Assembly (NCBI RefSeq): GCF_965219885.1
Contig: NZ_CBDCOT010000007.1
Span: forward strand, 372,001-436,000
DNA from: Curvivirga sp965219885
GTDB taxonomy: Bacteria > Pseudomonadota > Alphaproteobacteria > UBA8366 > Aestuariispiraceae
DNA: 64,000 nt
Reading direction: 5' to 3'
Below, in pieces: positions 8,436 through 17,039 of this stretch (positions are counted from its first letter, which is position 1; every line of letters starts with the position of its first letter). Below the pieces are notes generated by a model that did not search any database, was not told the origin of the DNA, and worked only from the letters and a program-made list of their open reading frames with translations. The position numbers were made by a program, and so were the translations under genes.

Positions 8436-9020
8436 TTAATCCAGCTTATCGGATTTCAAATCCCATACAAATGGTTTTCGAGAAAAAATGCGTCTTACCA
8501 TTGGTTCAAAAAACTCCAGCGGTTTATTTTCCTTCTTGGGATCAAAGGCGCATTGGTCATATTTGTAACAGAAGTCTTCGCAATCCTTGAACCATTCATG
8601 ATCTTTAAATTTATCACGGATATTGCGATCTAGATCATAATGATGACCAAAGTAATAAAACTGGAAGGCGCCATGATGTTTAATGATCCAATATGTTTTT
8701 TCAGAAACATATGGACGTAATACGGCGGCGGCCAGTTCTGAATGATTTTCCGGTGCCATAATATCCCCAACATCGTGGAGAAGGGCGGCAACGACCATTT
8801 CTTCATCCTGACCATCTTCGTAAGCCAGTGTAGCGGATTGCAAACTATGTTCATAACGAGAAACTTGATAACCACCCATGGAGCCATCAAGTGACTTTAA
8901 CATATCAAGAACACGATCTGCTGTTGCAGCAATGAAAGGCTTTTCATAACGTTCTAGGATTTCATAATCCTCACGTGTGCCATCTTCCATTCGGGTGAAG
9001 CTTGCTACTTCATCTAACAT
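8436..9020 (-). CDS. HD-domain protein related to PhnZ/TmpB-type di-iron oxygenases or phosphohydrolases
   Basis: The 194-residue protein has an HD metal site: His58 in RYEHSLQSATLAYEDG, His82-Asp83 in ALLHDVGD, His93 in ENHSELAA, and His115-His116 in WIIKHHG. The 'EHSLQSATLAYEDG…ALLHDVGD' arrangement resembles the mixed-valent di-iron HD oxygenases (PhnZ, TmpB, inositol oxygenase) more than nucleotide phosphohydrolases. Tyr51, a few residues before His58, could match the PhnZ substrate-gate tyrosine. No phosphonate gene is nearby, so function is open. It stands alone between two terminators. Confidence 0.65.
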   Translation of the reverse strand: MLDEVASFTRMEDGTREDYEILERYEKPFIAATADRVLDMLKSLDGSMGGYQVSRYEHSLQSATLAYEDGQDEEMVVAALLHDVGDIMAPENHSELAAAVLRPYVSEKTYWIIKHHGAFQFYYFGHHYDLDRNIRDKFKDHEWFKDCEDFCYKYDQCAFDPKKENKPLEFFEPMVRRIFSRKPFVWDLKSDKLD

Positions 9021-9160
9021 GATCCCAATACTCCCTATATTCTATGTTTAGGTTCGTGTTTTTTTGTTTATGTGAAACTCTAATCACAGGTTTGATCTGC
9101 CGTCATTAGAAAAAACGACTACAGTGAGCTTTTTTAATTTGGCGTGGAATATAGCAAAAG

Positions 9161-9190
9161 AAAACCTCGCCATAGGTTGGCGAGGTTTTT
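9161..9190 (-). terminator. Rho-independent terminator after prpE
   Basis: AAAACCTCGCCA / TGGCGAGGTTTT stem of 12 pairs with a 5-base loop. Read on the minus strand it follows the prpE stop by about 27 bases and ends in a T run. Confidence 0.88.
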
Positions 9191-9216
9191 AGAAATAAGT
9201 ATTTATTTATAATAGG

Positions 9217-11115
9217 TTATTGAGCGTAACCAATGCCCTGAAGCGCGACTTTAATTTCATCTAGAATTGCAGGGTCGTCAATGGTTGCTGGCGTCTTAAA
9301 ATCTTCGCTATCGGCGATTTTACGCATGGTCGCGCGCAAGATTTTACCAGATCGAGTCTTTGGAAGACGTTGAACCACCACACAATGTTTAAAGGCTGCG
9401 ACAGGTCCGATTTGTGTGCGAACCTGAGATACAGCTTCTTTCACAACGTCATCATTGGCTTTATCAACACCTGACTTAAGAACAACAAAGCCAAGTGGTA
9501 ATTGTCCTTTCAGATTATCGGCAACACCGATCACAGCGCATTCTGCAACATCATCCAGTTCAGATAGTGTTTCTTCCATCGCACCCGTGGAGAGGCGATG
9601 ACCTGCGACATTGATGATGTCGTCAGTACGAGACATGACATAGATGTAACCATCTTCATCCATGTAGCCCGCATCACCTGTGGCATAGAAGCCTTCATAT
9701 TCAGATAGATAACTGTCGATGTAGCGTTGATCGGCATTCCACAAAGTTGGTAAACACCCCGGAGGCATTGGAAGCTTAGTCGCAATTGATCCCATTTCAC
9801 CGGGGGCTAAAACTTCACCTTCTGGGGTTAAGACATGGACATCATAGCCAGGGACGGCACGGGTTGGGCTGCCTGCTTTAATTGGTAATTGTTCGACACC
9901 AAGCAGGTTCGAAGCCATAGGCCAGCCTGTTTCTGTTTGCCACCAATGGTCAATAACCGGCACGCCAAGAATATCTTGAGCCCAATGAAGGGTATCAGGA
10001 TCACATCTTTCACCCGCTAAGAATAGAGAGCGGAATTTAGATAGATTATATTTCTTTACTAAATCCCCATTCGGGTCTTCTTTCTTAATGGCACGGAAAG
10101 CTGTTGGTGCTGTGAAGAGGGTCGTTACATTATGTTCTTCAATGACACGCCAAAAAACACCAGCGTCAGGGGTGCCAACCGGTTTCCCTTCAAACATCAC
10201 AGTAGTCGCCCGATGAAGGAGAGGGGCATAAACAATATAGCTATGGCCAACAACCCAACCGACATCTGACGCCGCCCAGTAAACTTCACCCGGGTCCACA
10301 TTGTAGATATTCTTCATTGACCATTTTAGGGCAACCATATGACCGCCATTATCACGCACGACCCCTTTGGGCTGGCCTGTCGTGCCAGATGTATAAAGAA
10401 TATAGAGAGGGTCAGTCGCTTCTACAGGCACACAATCAGCAGGCTCAGCATTATGGATTGAATCATGCCAATCAAGATCGCGGCCTTCTTTCATATTCCA
10501 TGTGGCTTGATCACGTTGGAAAACAACAACATTTTTTACAATACCGGGAGCTTCGGCCAAGGCACCTTCGATCATTGGTTGGTATTCCACAACGCGGCCC
10601 GGTTCAATACCACAAGATGCAGTTAGAATAACTTTTGGCGTTGCATCACGAAGGCGGGTTGCCAATTCATGTGCGGCAAAACCGCCGAAGACAACAGAAT
10701 GGATCGCCCCAATGCGTGCACAAGCCAACATGGCAATCGCTGCTTGTGGGATCATCGGCATATAAATGACGACACGATCACCTTTTTCAACACCTAAAGA
10801 TTTCAAAACACTGGCCGCACGTGCCACTTTGCTTTGCAGGCGCGCATAGCTAATTTTACTTTGAGTACCAGTAATCGGGCTATCATAGATGATGGCCGTT
10901 TGTTCACCAAAGCCAGCTTCCACATGACGGTCAACAGCATTGTAACATGTGTTACAACTCGCCCCTTTGAACCATCGGTAAAAATGCGGAGCCCCACTAT
11001 CATCTAGAATTTTATCGGCGGGTTTATACCAATCAATTGCTTCTGCTGCCGCTGCCCAATATTCTTCTGGTTTCTCCAAGGCATGCTTTTGCAATTGGTC
11101 AAGTTTCTCGCTCAT
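9217..11115 (-). CDS. prpE: Propionyl-CoA synthetase (AMP-forming acyl-CoA ligase)
   Basis: A 632-residue acetyl/propionyl-CoA synthetase. The ATP-binding P-loop is LYTSGTTGQPKGVVRDNGGH, and the 'RDNGGHMVAL' continuation is typical of PrpE rather than Acs. Further motifs are HWWQTETGWP and the C-terminal TRSGKILR with Lys591, the adenylation catalytic lysine and usual acetylation switch. It would activate propionate (and more weakly acetate) to the CoA thioester in the cytosol. The start follows a GAGG-like site. No methylcitrate or methylmalonyl genes are adjacent. The gene is flanked by terminators and so is probably monocistronic. Confidence 0.9.
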   Translation of the reverse strand: MSEKLDQLQKHALEKPEEYWAAAAEAIDWYKPADKILDDSGAPHFYRWFKGASCNTCYNAVDRHVEAGFGEQTAIIYDSPITGTQSKISYARLQSKVARAASVLKSLGVEKGDRVVIYMPMIPQAAIAMLACARIGAIHSVVFGGFAAHELATRLRDATPKVILTASCGIEPGRVVEYQPMIEGALAEAPGIVKNVVVFQRDQATWNMKEGRDLDWHDSIHNAEPADCVPVEATDPLYILYTSGTTGQPKGVVRDNGGHMVALKWSMKNIYNVDPGEVYWAASDVGWVVGHSYIVYAPLLHRATTVMFEGKPVGTPDAGVFWRVIEEHNVTTLFTAPTAFRAIKKEDPNGDLVKKYNLSKFRSLFLAGERCDPDTLHWAQDILGVPVIDHWWQTETGWPMASNLLGVEQLPIKAGSPTRAVPGYDVHVLTPEGEVLAPGEMGSIATKLPMPPGCLPTLWNADQRYIDSYLSEYEGFYATGDAGYMDEDGYIYVMSRTDDIINVAGHRLSTGAMEETLSELDDVAECAVIGVADNLKGQLPLGFVVLKSGVDKANDDVVKEAVSQVRTQIGPVAAFKHCVVVQRLPKTRSGKILRATMRKIADSEDFKTPATIDDPAILDEIKVALQGIGYAQ

Positions 11116-11235
11116 ATTGTCCTCCCGTATGTACCATTTAGGTATCGCATTTCTGTAATATTATTTTTTCTTAAATCCAGAAATGTTTTCTTTTATTACT
11201 TAAGGCAAATATGAAGCATGGAAAGAAGGGCTGCA

Positions 11236-11277
11236 AGAAAAATATTGCGGTGCACCCATTTGAATGCGCCGCAATAT
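11236..11277 (-). terminator. Rho-independent terminator after the amidohydrolase gene
   Basis: ATATTGCGGTGCA / TGCGCCGCAATAT stem of 13 pairs (one G-T), 10-base loop. On the minus strand it is followed by TTTTTCTTGC, about 50 bases after the amidohydrolase stop codon. Confidence 0.75.
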
Positions 11278-11326
11278 ATATGATCACAAAATAATTTAGT
11301 TTTTTGCTATGCTTATTAGTAAAACT

Positions 11327-12946
11327 CTATCCATTAAAGCCTTCCTTACGATAGACTTCACGCCCTTCGAGAATTGTCAGGTCAACTTTAATTTTGGCAA
11401 GTTCGAATAAATCCGTTTCATATGGATCATGGTCTATGATGATATAATCAGCATATTTTCCTTTCTCCAAGGTGCCTGTCTTATCTGCACGCCATGCACA
11501 TTCTGCTGCATGAATAGTGTATCCTTTAATCACTTGATCTACGGTTAGGCATTGCTCGGGGAGTAATGCCTCACTATCTCTGTCAAATGCGCGAGTACAG
11601 GCAACCTGCATAATCTCGAACGGATTTAAAGTGCTGACGCCCCAATCACTACTAATCGCGTAGGAGCCTGATTCAACAAGTGATTTTGTTGGATAAATCC
11701 ATTTTGATCTTTCCGGGCCCAGCCAAGGTTGTGCCATTTCGGTAATGGATTCTTCGGGGATTGCCCATAAAGGTTGCATATTGGCAACCGCGCCTAATTC
11801 ACCAAAACGCGGAATGTCTGCAGGATCAACCAATTGTAAATGGGCCAGTTGATGCAGGCTATCCCATTTTCCGTTTTCTTGTATGGCCTTTTCAATGCCA
11901 TCAAGGGCTACGCGTGTGGCCCCATCACCGATCACATGTAGGTGCAGCTGGAATTTTTCTTTATCAAAGGCCACCATCAAATCCATGAGATGGTCTTTGT
12001 TAAACATTAATTCCGCATTGTCACCTTCGGTATCGGGTTCCAGTAACATCGCTGTTTTATTTTCAAAAACACCGTCTAGGAAGAATTTTGCAGAATGAAG
12101 GGATAGCATGTCGCTGTCATATTGAGCGCGATAGCCCTTCAAGCGATTGACGGCATCTTCAACGGATTCTCTATCAAAGATTTTGGATGTTGAACGCACG
12201 CGCACGTTTAAACGGCCTTCCTGTTCCAACTTGTGATAAACGCGTAGATGTCGGTCCGCGACCATGGCATCCAACACTGCTGTAATTCCATGGGCGTTAC
12301 AATGCGCAGCACCAACTTCAACAGCACGTTCCCAATAATCATCTTCGACTTTCGGCTGTTGTTTTTTTGCCCACCAAATAGCATCTTCAAATAGCCAACC
12401 TTGAATGGAACCATCTTCATTTTTTACGATATGGCCATTTTCAGGATCTGGCGTGTCAGGCGTGATACCTAATGTCTCAAAACCTTTCGTATTCATCACA
12501 GCATTATGATAATCGGCTGCAAAGATAAAGACAGGGCGATCAGGTACGGCTTTATCCAAGTCCTCTTTACTCAAATGTTTTGTGGTGATGGAACCGGGGT
12601 TGAAGCCCGTACCACAAACCCAAAGATCATCCGTGGTTTTTGCATGATCACTAAGCGCCTTTTGGATGTCGGCAACGGATTCAACATCATTTAGATCGGC
12701 ATTCCACGCCATTTCTGCACCACTATCTTGTAGATGCATATGTGTATCTTGGAAGCCAGGGAAAACAGTTTTTCCTTGTGCGTCAATGATCGCGGTGCCC
12801 GAATTTGCCATGTTTCGGATTTCATCATTACTACCTATATGCAGGATTTTGCCATCTTTAACTGCCATTGCTTCAGCTTTTGGATTGGCAGGATCAATTG
12901 TGTAGATATTTCCATTTATCAGGATTTGGTCAGCATGTAATGACAT
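11327..12946 (-). CDS. Amidohydrolase family 3 protein (YtcJ-like)
   Basis: A 539-residue metal-dependent amidohydrolase. The N-terminus ADQILINGNIYTIDP is the small beta domain, and PGFQDTHMHLQDSG carries the HxH zinc motif (His-Met-His). Further metal-site motifs are HLHVIGDGA and a late SSDWGVSTLNPFE containing the metal-binding Asp. The set matches YtcJ/AepA-type amidohydrolases (DUF/amidohydro_3), which hydrolyse amides or imides of unknown identity. There is no signal peptide, so it is cytosolic. It is transcribed alone with a terminator after it. Substrate unknown. Confidence 0.88.
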   Translation of the reverse strand: MSLHADQILINGNIYTIDPANPKAEAMAVKDGKILHIGSNDEIRNMANSGTAIIDAQGKTVFPGFQDTHMHLQDSGAEMAWNADLNDVESVADIQKALSDHAKTTDDLWVCGTGFNPGSITTKHLSKEDLDKAVPDRPVFIFAADYHNAVMNTKGFETLGITPDTPDPENGHIVKNEDGSIQGWLFEDAIWWAKKQQPKVEDDYWERAVEVGAAHCNAHGITAVLDAMVADRHLRVYHKLEQEGRLNVRVRSTSKIFDRESVEDAVNRLKGYRAQYDSDMLSLHSAKFFLDGVFENKTAMLLEPDTEGDNAELMFNKDHLMDLMVAFDKEKFQLHLHVIGDGATRVALDGIEKAIQENGKWDSLHQLAHLQLVDPADIPRFGELGAVANMQPLWAIPEESITEMAQPWLGPERSKWIYPTKSLVESGSYAISSDWGVSTLNPFEIMQVACTRAFDRDSEALLPEQCLTVDQVIKGYTIHAAECAWRADKTGTLEKGKYADYIIIDHDPYETDLFELAKIKVDLTILEGREVYRKEGFNG

Positions 12947-13034
12947 TGATTTTCTCGTTTCTATAATTTGATCACATTTTTGATTTATTCAAATGATCGT
13001 TTAATAGTCAATAGAAAAGAGTAGGTGAATTGTG

Positions 13035-13475
13035 TTATCCACCTGGTGTCATTATGGAATAAACGCGGCATTCAGAAGTGCCGTCCAGATCAAATAGGTA
13101 AACTTCATCGAGGTTTCTACGACTGTTATAATCACGTAAATTGTAGCCATTGCCTGTCGCAAAGCCAAAACGCTTCACGCTGTTGTCAGGTAGGCGCACA
13201 TTTACAAAATATTTGCGGCGCTTAATTTGATTAAATTCTCCCAAGACACAACCTGTACTTAGGTCGGGATTCAGGAGGCTATCTAACTGACTTCCTTCCA
13301 CAAAAAAGTTAACACGGGTATCACCATGTTTGAACCTTGGATTCTTTGTTTCTCCAGGCATTAACGCACGACCAATTCCACCCAAAGGTAGCCATTTGCT
13401 TTGTTGAGCAAGTGCAAATTCTGTCATCAATAATGTGGTGCATATTATTGTGCTGATAAGTGCTATTCGGCGCAT
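13035..13475 (-). CDS. Exported protein of unknown function
   Basis: A signal peptide MRRIALISTIICTTLLMTEFALAQQ with likely cleavage after ALA precedes about 120 mature residues, predicted mostly beta (NVRLPDNSVKRFGFATGNGYNLRDY). Two cysteines (TGCVLGE and SECRVYS) may form a disulfide. I recognise no family. Its start codon overlaps the stop of the upstream ferredoxin-like gene by one base (TAATG), so the two are translationally coupled. Confidence 0.75.
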   Translation of the reverse strand: MRRIALISTIICTTLLMTEFALAQQSKWLPLGGIGRALMPGETKNPRFKHGDTRVNFFVEGSQLDSLLNPDLSTGCVLGEFNQIKRRKYFVNVRLPDNSVKRFGFATGNGYNLRDYNSRRNLDEVYLFDLDGTSECRVYSIMTPGG

Positions 13476-13798
13476 TAGGCGCTCTCCTTTAAAGGAAATT
13501 CTTGTGCGAGTTGGTCAAAGTTACCGTCTTTTAACAGATTCAAGATATGTGCCACATCACTTAATTTAGCGCCCATGATAAACGGCCCTCCGGGGGAAAG
13601 TCGCATGGTCGGGCCAAGATGGCACTTTCCCATGCAATGAAGTCGTTGAAACTCATAGGGTAGCTTCATGTCTTTCAAGCCTTGCTCTAAGGCATCGGCA
13701 AGTTCTTTTGATCCAACTTTTCCGCAAGAGGGAAGTATATCACCACCACGCAAATTAGTGCAGATGCATAACTTGTTATATTCGAACTCGTCAGACAT
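13475..13798 (-). CDS. Thioredoxin-like (2Fe-2S) ferredoxin domain protein
   Basis: A 107-residue protein with the cysteine pattern of the thioredoxin-like 2Fe-2S fold: CICTNLRGGDILPSCG near residues 11-26 and LHCMGKCHLGPTMRL near 59-70. NuoE-type and Azotobacter ferredoxin-like proteins show the same C-x(10-12)-C…C-x3-C spacing. It would serve as a small electron carrier or (2Fe-2S) sensor in the cytosol. In Alphaproteobacteria such stand-alone copies sometimes sit near cobalamin or metal genes, but none are here. It is the first gene of a two-gene operon with an exported protein. Confidence 0.8.
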   Translation of the reverse strand: MSDEFEYNKLCICTNLRGGDILPSCGKVGSKELADALEQGLKDMKLPYEFQRLHCMGKCHLGPTMRLSPGGPFIMGAKLSDVAHILNLLKDGNFDQLAQEFPLKESA

Positions 13799-13953
13799 GG
13801 TCTTCCTTTGATTAGTTAGAATGGGAAATCATATGGGAATTCGTCGAGATTTGCCAATTCATCTTTATGTGATCGACTTATATCTTGTATCTGGTGCTTT
13901 TCCGTCCTATCTCATTGTTTAATTGATTTTTGACAGAGACATTGGAGGCAAAC

Positions 13954-15309
13954 ATGTCCGCTTATGATTATGACTTATTTGTAATTGGTGCTGGTTCCGG
14001 CGGTGTGCGAGGAAGTCGCATGGCTGCGGGCATGGGTAAGAAGGTTGCTGTTGCCGAAGATATGTTTCTTGGTGGAACCTGTGTGAATGTGGGGTGCGTG
14101 CCGAAAAAGCTATTCGTTTATGCATCTCACTTTGGCGAAGACTTTCATGATTCACAAGGTTTTGGCTGGTCTGTAAATGATAAAAGCTTTAACTGGAAAA
14201 CATTAATTGAAAATAAAAACAAAGAGATTAGCCGTTTAAATGGTATCTATGAAAATCTGTTGAAAAATGCAGGCGTGGAACTGATCAATGGTCGTGCGAC
14301 CTTAGTTGATGCACATACTGTTGAAGTTGCAGGAAAACAATATACAGCGGAAAAGATCCTTGTGGCTGTTGGTGGGTGGCCTTCTGTGCCTGATATCCCT
14401 GGTAAAGAATATATTTCTACCTCTAATGACGCTTTCTATCTGGAAGAATTGCCTGAACGAATTATCGTTGTAGGCGGTGGTTATATTGCAGTTGAATTTG
14501 CAGGCATTTTTAATGGTGTCGGAGCCAACGTCACTCAACTTTATCGTAGTGAGAAAATTTTACGCGGTTTTGATGAGGATATCCGTGATCATTTGACCAC
14601 AGAGATTATTCGCAAAGGCGTTGACCTTCGTGTGAATAGTAATATTGCCTCAATTGAAAAAACAGATAGTGGTTTGGTAGCAACTCTTGAGGATGGCTCA
14701 ACGATCGAGGCAGATTTCATTATGTATGCAACAGGTCGTTCACCAAAAACAGCCAATCTGGGGCTTGAAGCTGCAGGTGTTGAAATGGATAAGGCTGGTG
14801 CTATTGTCGTGAATGATGACTTCCAGACGTCTCAGCCAAATATCTATGCTTTAGGCGATGTGATTAATCGTGTTCAGCTGACACCTGTAGCTATCGAGGA
14901 AGCAATGGTTCTGGTCCACAATCTATTTGCAGGTGAAGATCGCAAGATGGATTATGATAACATCCCAACGGCTGTGTTCTCTCAACCGTCAGTGGGTACT
15001 GTAGGTTTGACGGAGGCACAAGCACGTTATCAATATGGTGAAATTGATGTTTATAAATCTGATTTCCGTCCAATGAAGTTTACTCTGACTGAAAATCAAG
15101 AACGTACATTGATGAAACTGATTGTTGACAGAAATTCAGACAAAGTACTTGGTTTACATATGGTTGGACCAGATGCAGGCGAAATTGTTCAAGGAATGGG
15201 GATTGCGCTGAAAGCTGGTGCAACAAAAGCTCATTTTGATGCGACAATTGGTATTCATCCATCTAGCGCAGAAGAGTTTGTCACTATGCGCAGCCCAGTT
15301 TCCTCCTAA
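13954..15309 (+). CDS. gor: Glutathione-disulfide reductase
   Basis: A 451-residue class I flavin disulfide oxidoreductase. It has the FAD motif FVIGAGSGGVRGSR, the redox pair Cys43/Cys48 in GGTCVNVGCVPKK, a second nucleotide motif VVGGGYIAVEFAG, and an NADPH-selecting arginine pair in YRSEKILRGFD. The C-terminal HPSSAEE (His435…Glu440) is the catalytic acid-base dyad. It keeps glutathione reduced for the several GST-like proteins in this window. An upstream TTG at 13930 would add eight residues, but the ATG at 13954 has a GGAGG site 7 bases before it. Confidence 0.95.
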   Translation: MSAYDYDLFVIGAGSGGVRGSRMAAGMGKKVAVAEDMFLGGTCVNVGCVPKKLFVYASHFGEDFHDSQGFGWSVNDKSFNWKTLIENKNKEISRLNGIYENLLKNAGVELINGRATLVDAHTVEVAGKQYTAEKILVAVGGWPSVPDIPGKEYISTSNDAFYLEELPERIIVVGGGYIAVEFAGIFNGVGANVTQLYRSEKILRGFDEDIRDHLTTEIIRKGVDLRVNSNIASIEKTDSGLVATLEDGSTIEADFIMYATGRSPKTANLGLEAAGVEMDKAGAIVVNDDFQTSQPNIYALGDVINRVQLTPVAIEEAMVLVHNLFAGEDRKMDYDNIPTAVFSQPSVGTVGLTEAQARYQYGEIDVYKSDFRPMKFTLTENQERTLMKLIVDRNSDKVLGLHMVGPDAGEIVQGMGIALKAGATKAHFDATIGIHPSSAEEFVTMRSPVSS

Positions 15310-15312
15310 TAT

Positions 15313-15331
15313 GGGTAGCTCCTTGCTACCC
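15313..15331 (+). terminator. Possible terminator hairpin after gor
   Basis: GGGTAGC / GCTACCC stem with a 5-base loop just after the gor stop. It lacks a strong T run (CCTTAGG follows), so termination is uncertain. Confidence 0.4.
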
Positions 15332-15535
15332 CTTAGGTGAGGAAATATGTCGTTTATGTTATAATTCTATAGAAATGTTGATTTTTGTCCCTTTTCTGCT
15401 GGTCATGTCTGATGGGAAGGGGTAAAAATCCTATCTTGCTTTTTTTGAGGGCGATTTGTCTGATTATTGCGTCCTTTGGAAAAGTGAGGAAATTTATTAG
15501 ATATAAGACAAACTAGAAACGAATTGGAGATTACC

Positions 15536-16918
15536 ATGGCGGTAAATTGGACACCGAAAAGCTGGAGAGAAAAAGAAATCCGGCAGGTTCCGGTCTATCC
15601 GGACCAAAAAGCACTGGAAGCTGTTGAAGATAGCTTACGCGCTTATCCGCCTTTGGTATTTGCAGGCGAAGCGCGCCGTTTGAAAAAAGAGCTAGCTAAA
15701 GTTGTCGATGGCAACGCCTTCCTTTTACAAGGTGGAGATTGCGCTGAAAGCTTTGCAGAATTTAAGGCAGATAATATCCGTGATACATTCAAGGTAATGC
15801 TACAAATGGCTGTTGCGTTAACCTTTGGTGCATCTCAACCTGTAGTGAAGGTTGGCCGCATGGCGGGGCAATTCGCTAAACCACGTTCTGCTGATACTGA
15901 GACAGTGGATGGCGTGGAATTGCCAAGTTACCGCGGCGATATCATTAATGGTATCGACTTTACAGCCGATGCACGTATCCCGGATCCGAAACGTATGGTT
16001 GCAGCTTACAATCAAGCTTCTGCAACTTTGAACTTGTTGCGTGCATTTGCCCAAGGTGGTTTTGCTGATTTAAACAAGATTCATCGTTGGAATCTGGATT
16101 TCATTAAAGACAGTCCTCAAGGCGCTGAATATGAGGCAATGTCAGCCCGTATTGATGAAGCGCTTAATTTCATGAAAGCTTGTGGCATTACATCTGAAAA
16201 TGTACCTCAGTTGAAAGAAACAAACTTCTACACATCTCATGAAGCTTTGTTGTTGTGGTATGAAGAAGCATTGACACGTCAGGATAGTTTGACAGGTGAA
16301 TGGTATGACTGTTCTGCACATATGTTGTGGATCGGTGATCGCACACGTCAATTGGATGGTGCACATATTGAATTCCTTAGTGGTGTACAAAATGCTGTAG
16401 GTATGAAATGTGGTCCAACAACAGATCCTGATGAATTGATCCGTATTATTGATCGTTTGAACCCACAAAACGAAGCTGGTCGTTTAACTTTGATTGCACG
16501 TATGGGGCATGACAAAGTTGAAGATTACTTGCCAGCATTAGTACGTCGTGTGAAGCAAGAGGGCCGTAATGTAGTTTGGTCTTGTGATCCGATGCATGGC
16601 AATACAATCAAGGCGGAAACAGGCTATAAGACACGTCCATTTGAACGCGTTTTAGGTGAAGTAACAAACTTCTTTGCCGTTCATCGGGCTGAAGGCACAC
16701 AGGCCGGTGGTGTTCATTTTGAAATGACTGGTCGTGATGTGACCGAATGTACAGGTGGTGCGCGTGCGATTACAGATCATGATCTGTCTTTGCGTTATCA
16801 TACACATTGTGATCCACGTTTGAATGGTGAGCAGTCTTTGGAATTAGCATTTTTGATTGCTGAATCCTTGAAAAAAGCACGTGATGATCATCAAGTAAGC
16901 TTGGCAAAAGCTTCTTAA
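15536..16918 (+). CDS. Class II 3-deoxy-7-phosphoheptulonate (DAHP) synthase
   Basis: This enzyme condenses PEP and erythrose-4-phosphate, the first step of the shikimate pathway. The 460-residue protein shows the class II signatures: the N-terminal WTPKSWREKEIRQVPVYPD, FLLQGGDCAESFAEF, VVKVGRMAGQFAKPRS, and later VWSCDPMHGNT, VHFEMTGRDVTECTGG. Cys in GGDCAES and His/Glu/Asp downstream bind the metal. Plant and alphaproteobacterial enzymes share this type, unlike E. coli AroFGH. An in-frame TTG at 15524 lies in the TTGGAG ribosome site, so the ATG at 15536 is the start. A terminator follows. Confidence 0.95.
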   Translation: MAVNWTPKSWREKEIRQVPVYPDQKALEAVEDSLRAYPPLVFAGEARRLKKELAKVVDGNAFLLQGGDCAESFAEFKADNIRDTFKVMLQMAVALTFGASQPVVKVGRMAGQFAKPRSADTETVDGVELPSYRGDIINGIDFTADARIPDPKRMVAAYNQASATLNLLRAFAQGGFADLNKIHRWNLDFIKDSPQGAEYEAMSARIDEALNFMKACGITSENVPQLKETNFYTSHEALLLWYEEALTRQDSLTGEWYDCSAHMLWIGDRTRQLDGAHIEFLSGVQNAVGMKCGPTTDPDELIRIIDRLNPQNEAGRLTLIARMGHDKVEDYLPALVRRVKQEGRNVVWSCDPMHGNTIKAETGYKTRPFERVLGEVTNFFAVHRAEGTQAGGVHFEMTGRDVTECTGGARAITDHDLSLRYHTHCDPRLNGEQSLELAFLIAESLKKARDDHQVSLAKAS

Positions 16919-16952
16919 GTGACGTAAACTAGCCAAATAGTTGAAAAATTAG

Positions 16953-16985
16953 AAACGCTGCTCTTGTGAAAGGGCAGCGTTTTTT
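16953..16985 (+). terminator. Rho-independent terminator after DAHP synthase
   Basis: AACGCTGCTCTT / AAGGGCAGCGTT stem with a GTG loop, followed by TTTTTTG. Confidence 0.9.
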
Positions 16986-17039
16986 GTTAATAAAGCTCTA
17001 AATGAGAATATCTCGCATGAAGTGTTGGAGGGGAAACCC

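Noticed and set aside
11242..11277. 13-base-pair inverted repeat as an operator for prpE
   Set aside because: On the minus strand it is followed by a T run soon after the amidohydrolase stop, so a terminator explains it.
16142..16468. Minus-strand 108-residue Cys-rich ORF
   Set aside because: Antisense to the DAHP synthase gene; Cys richness comes from complementing frequent codons.
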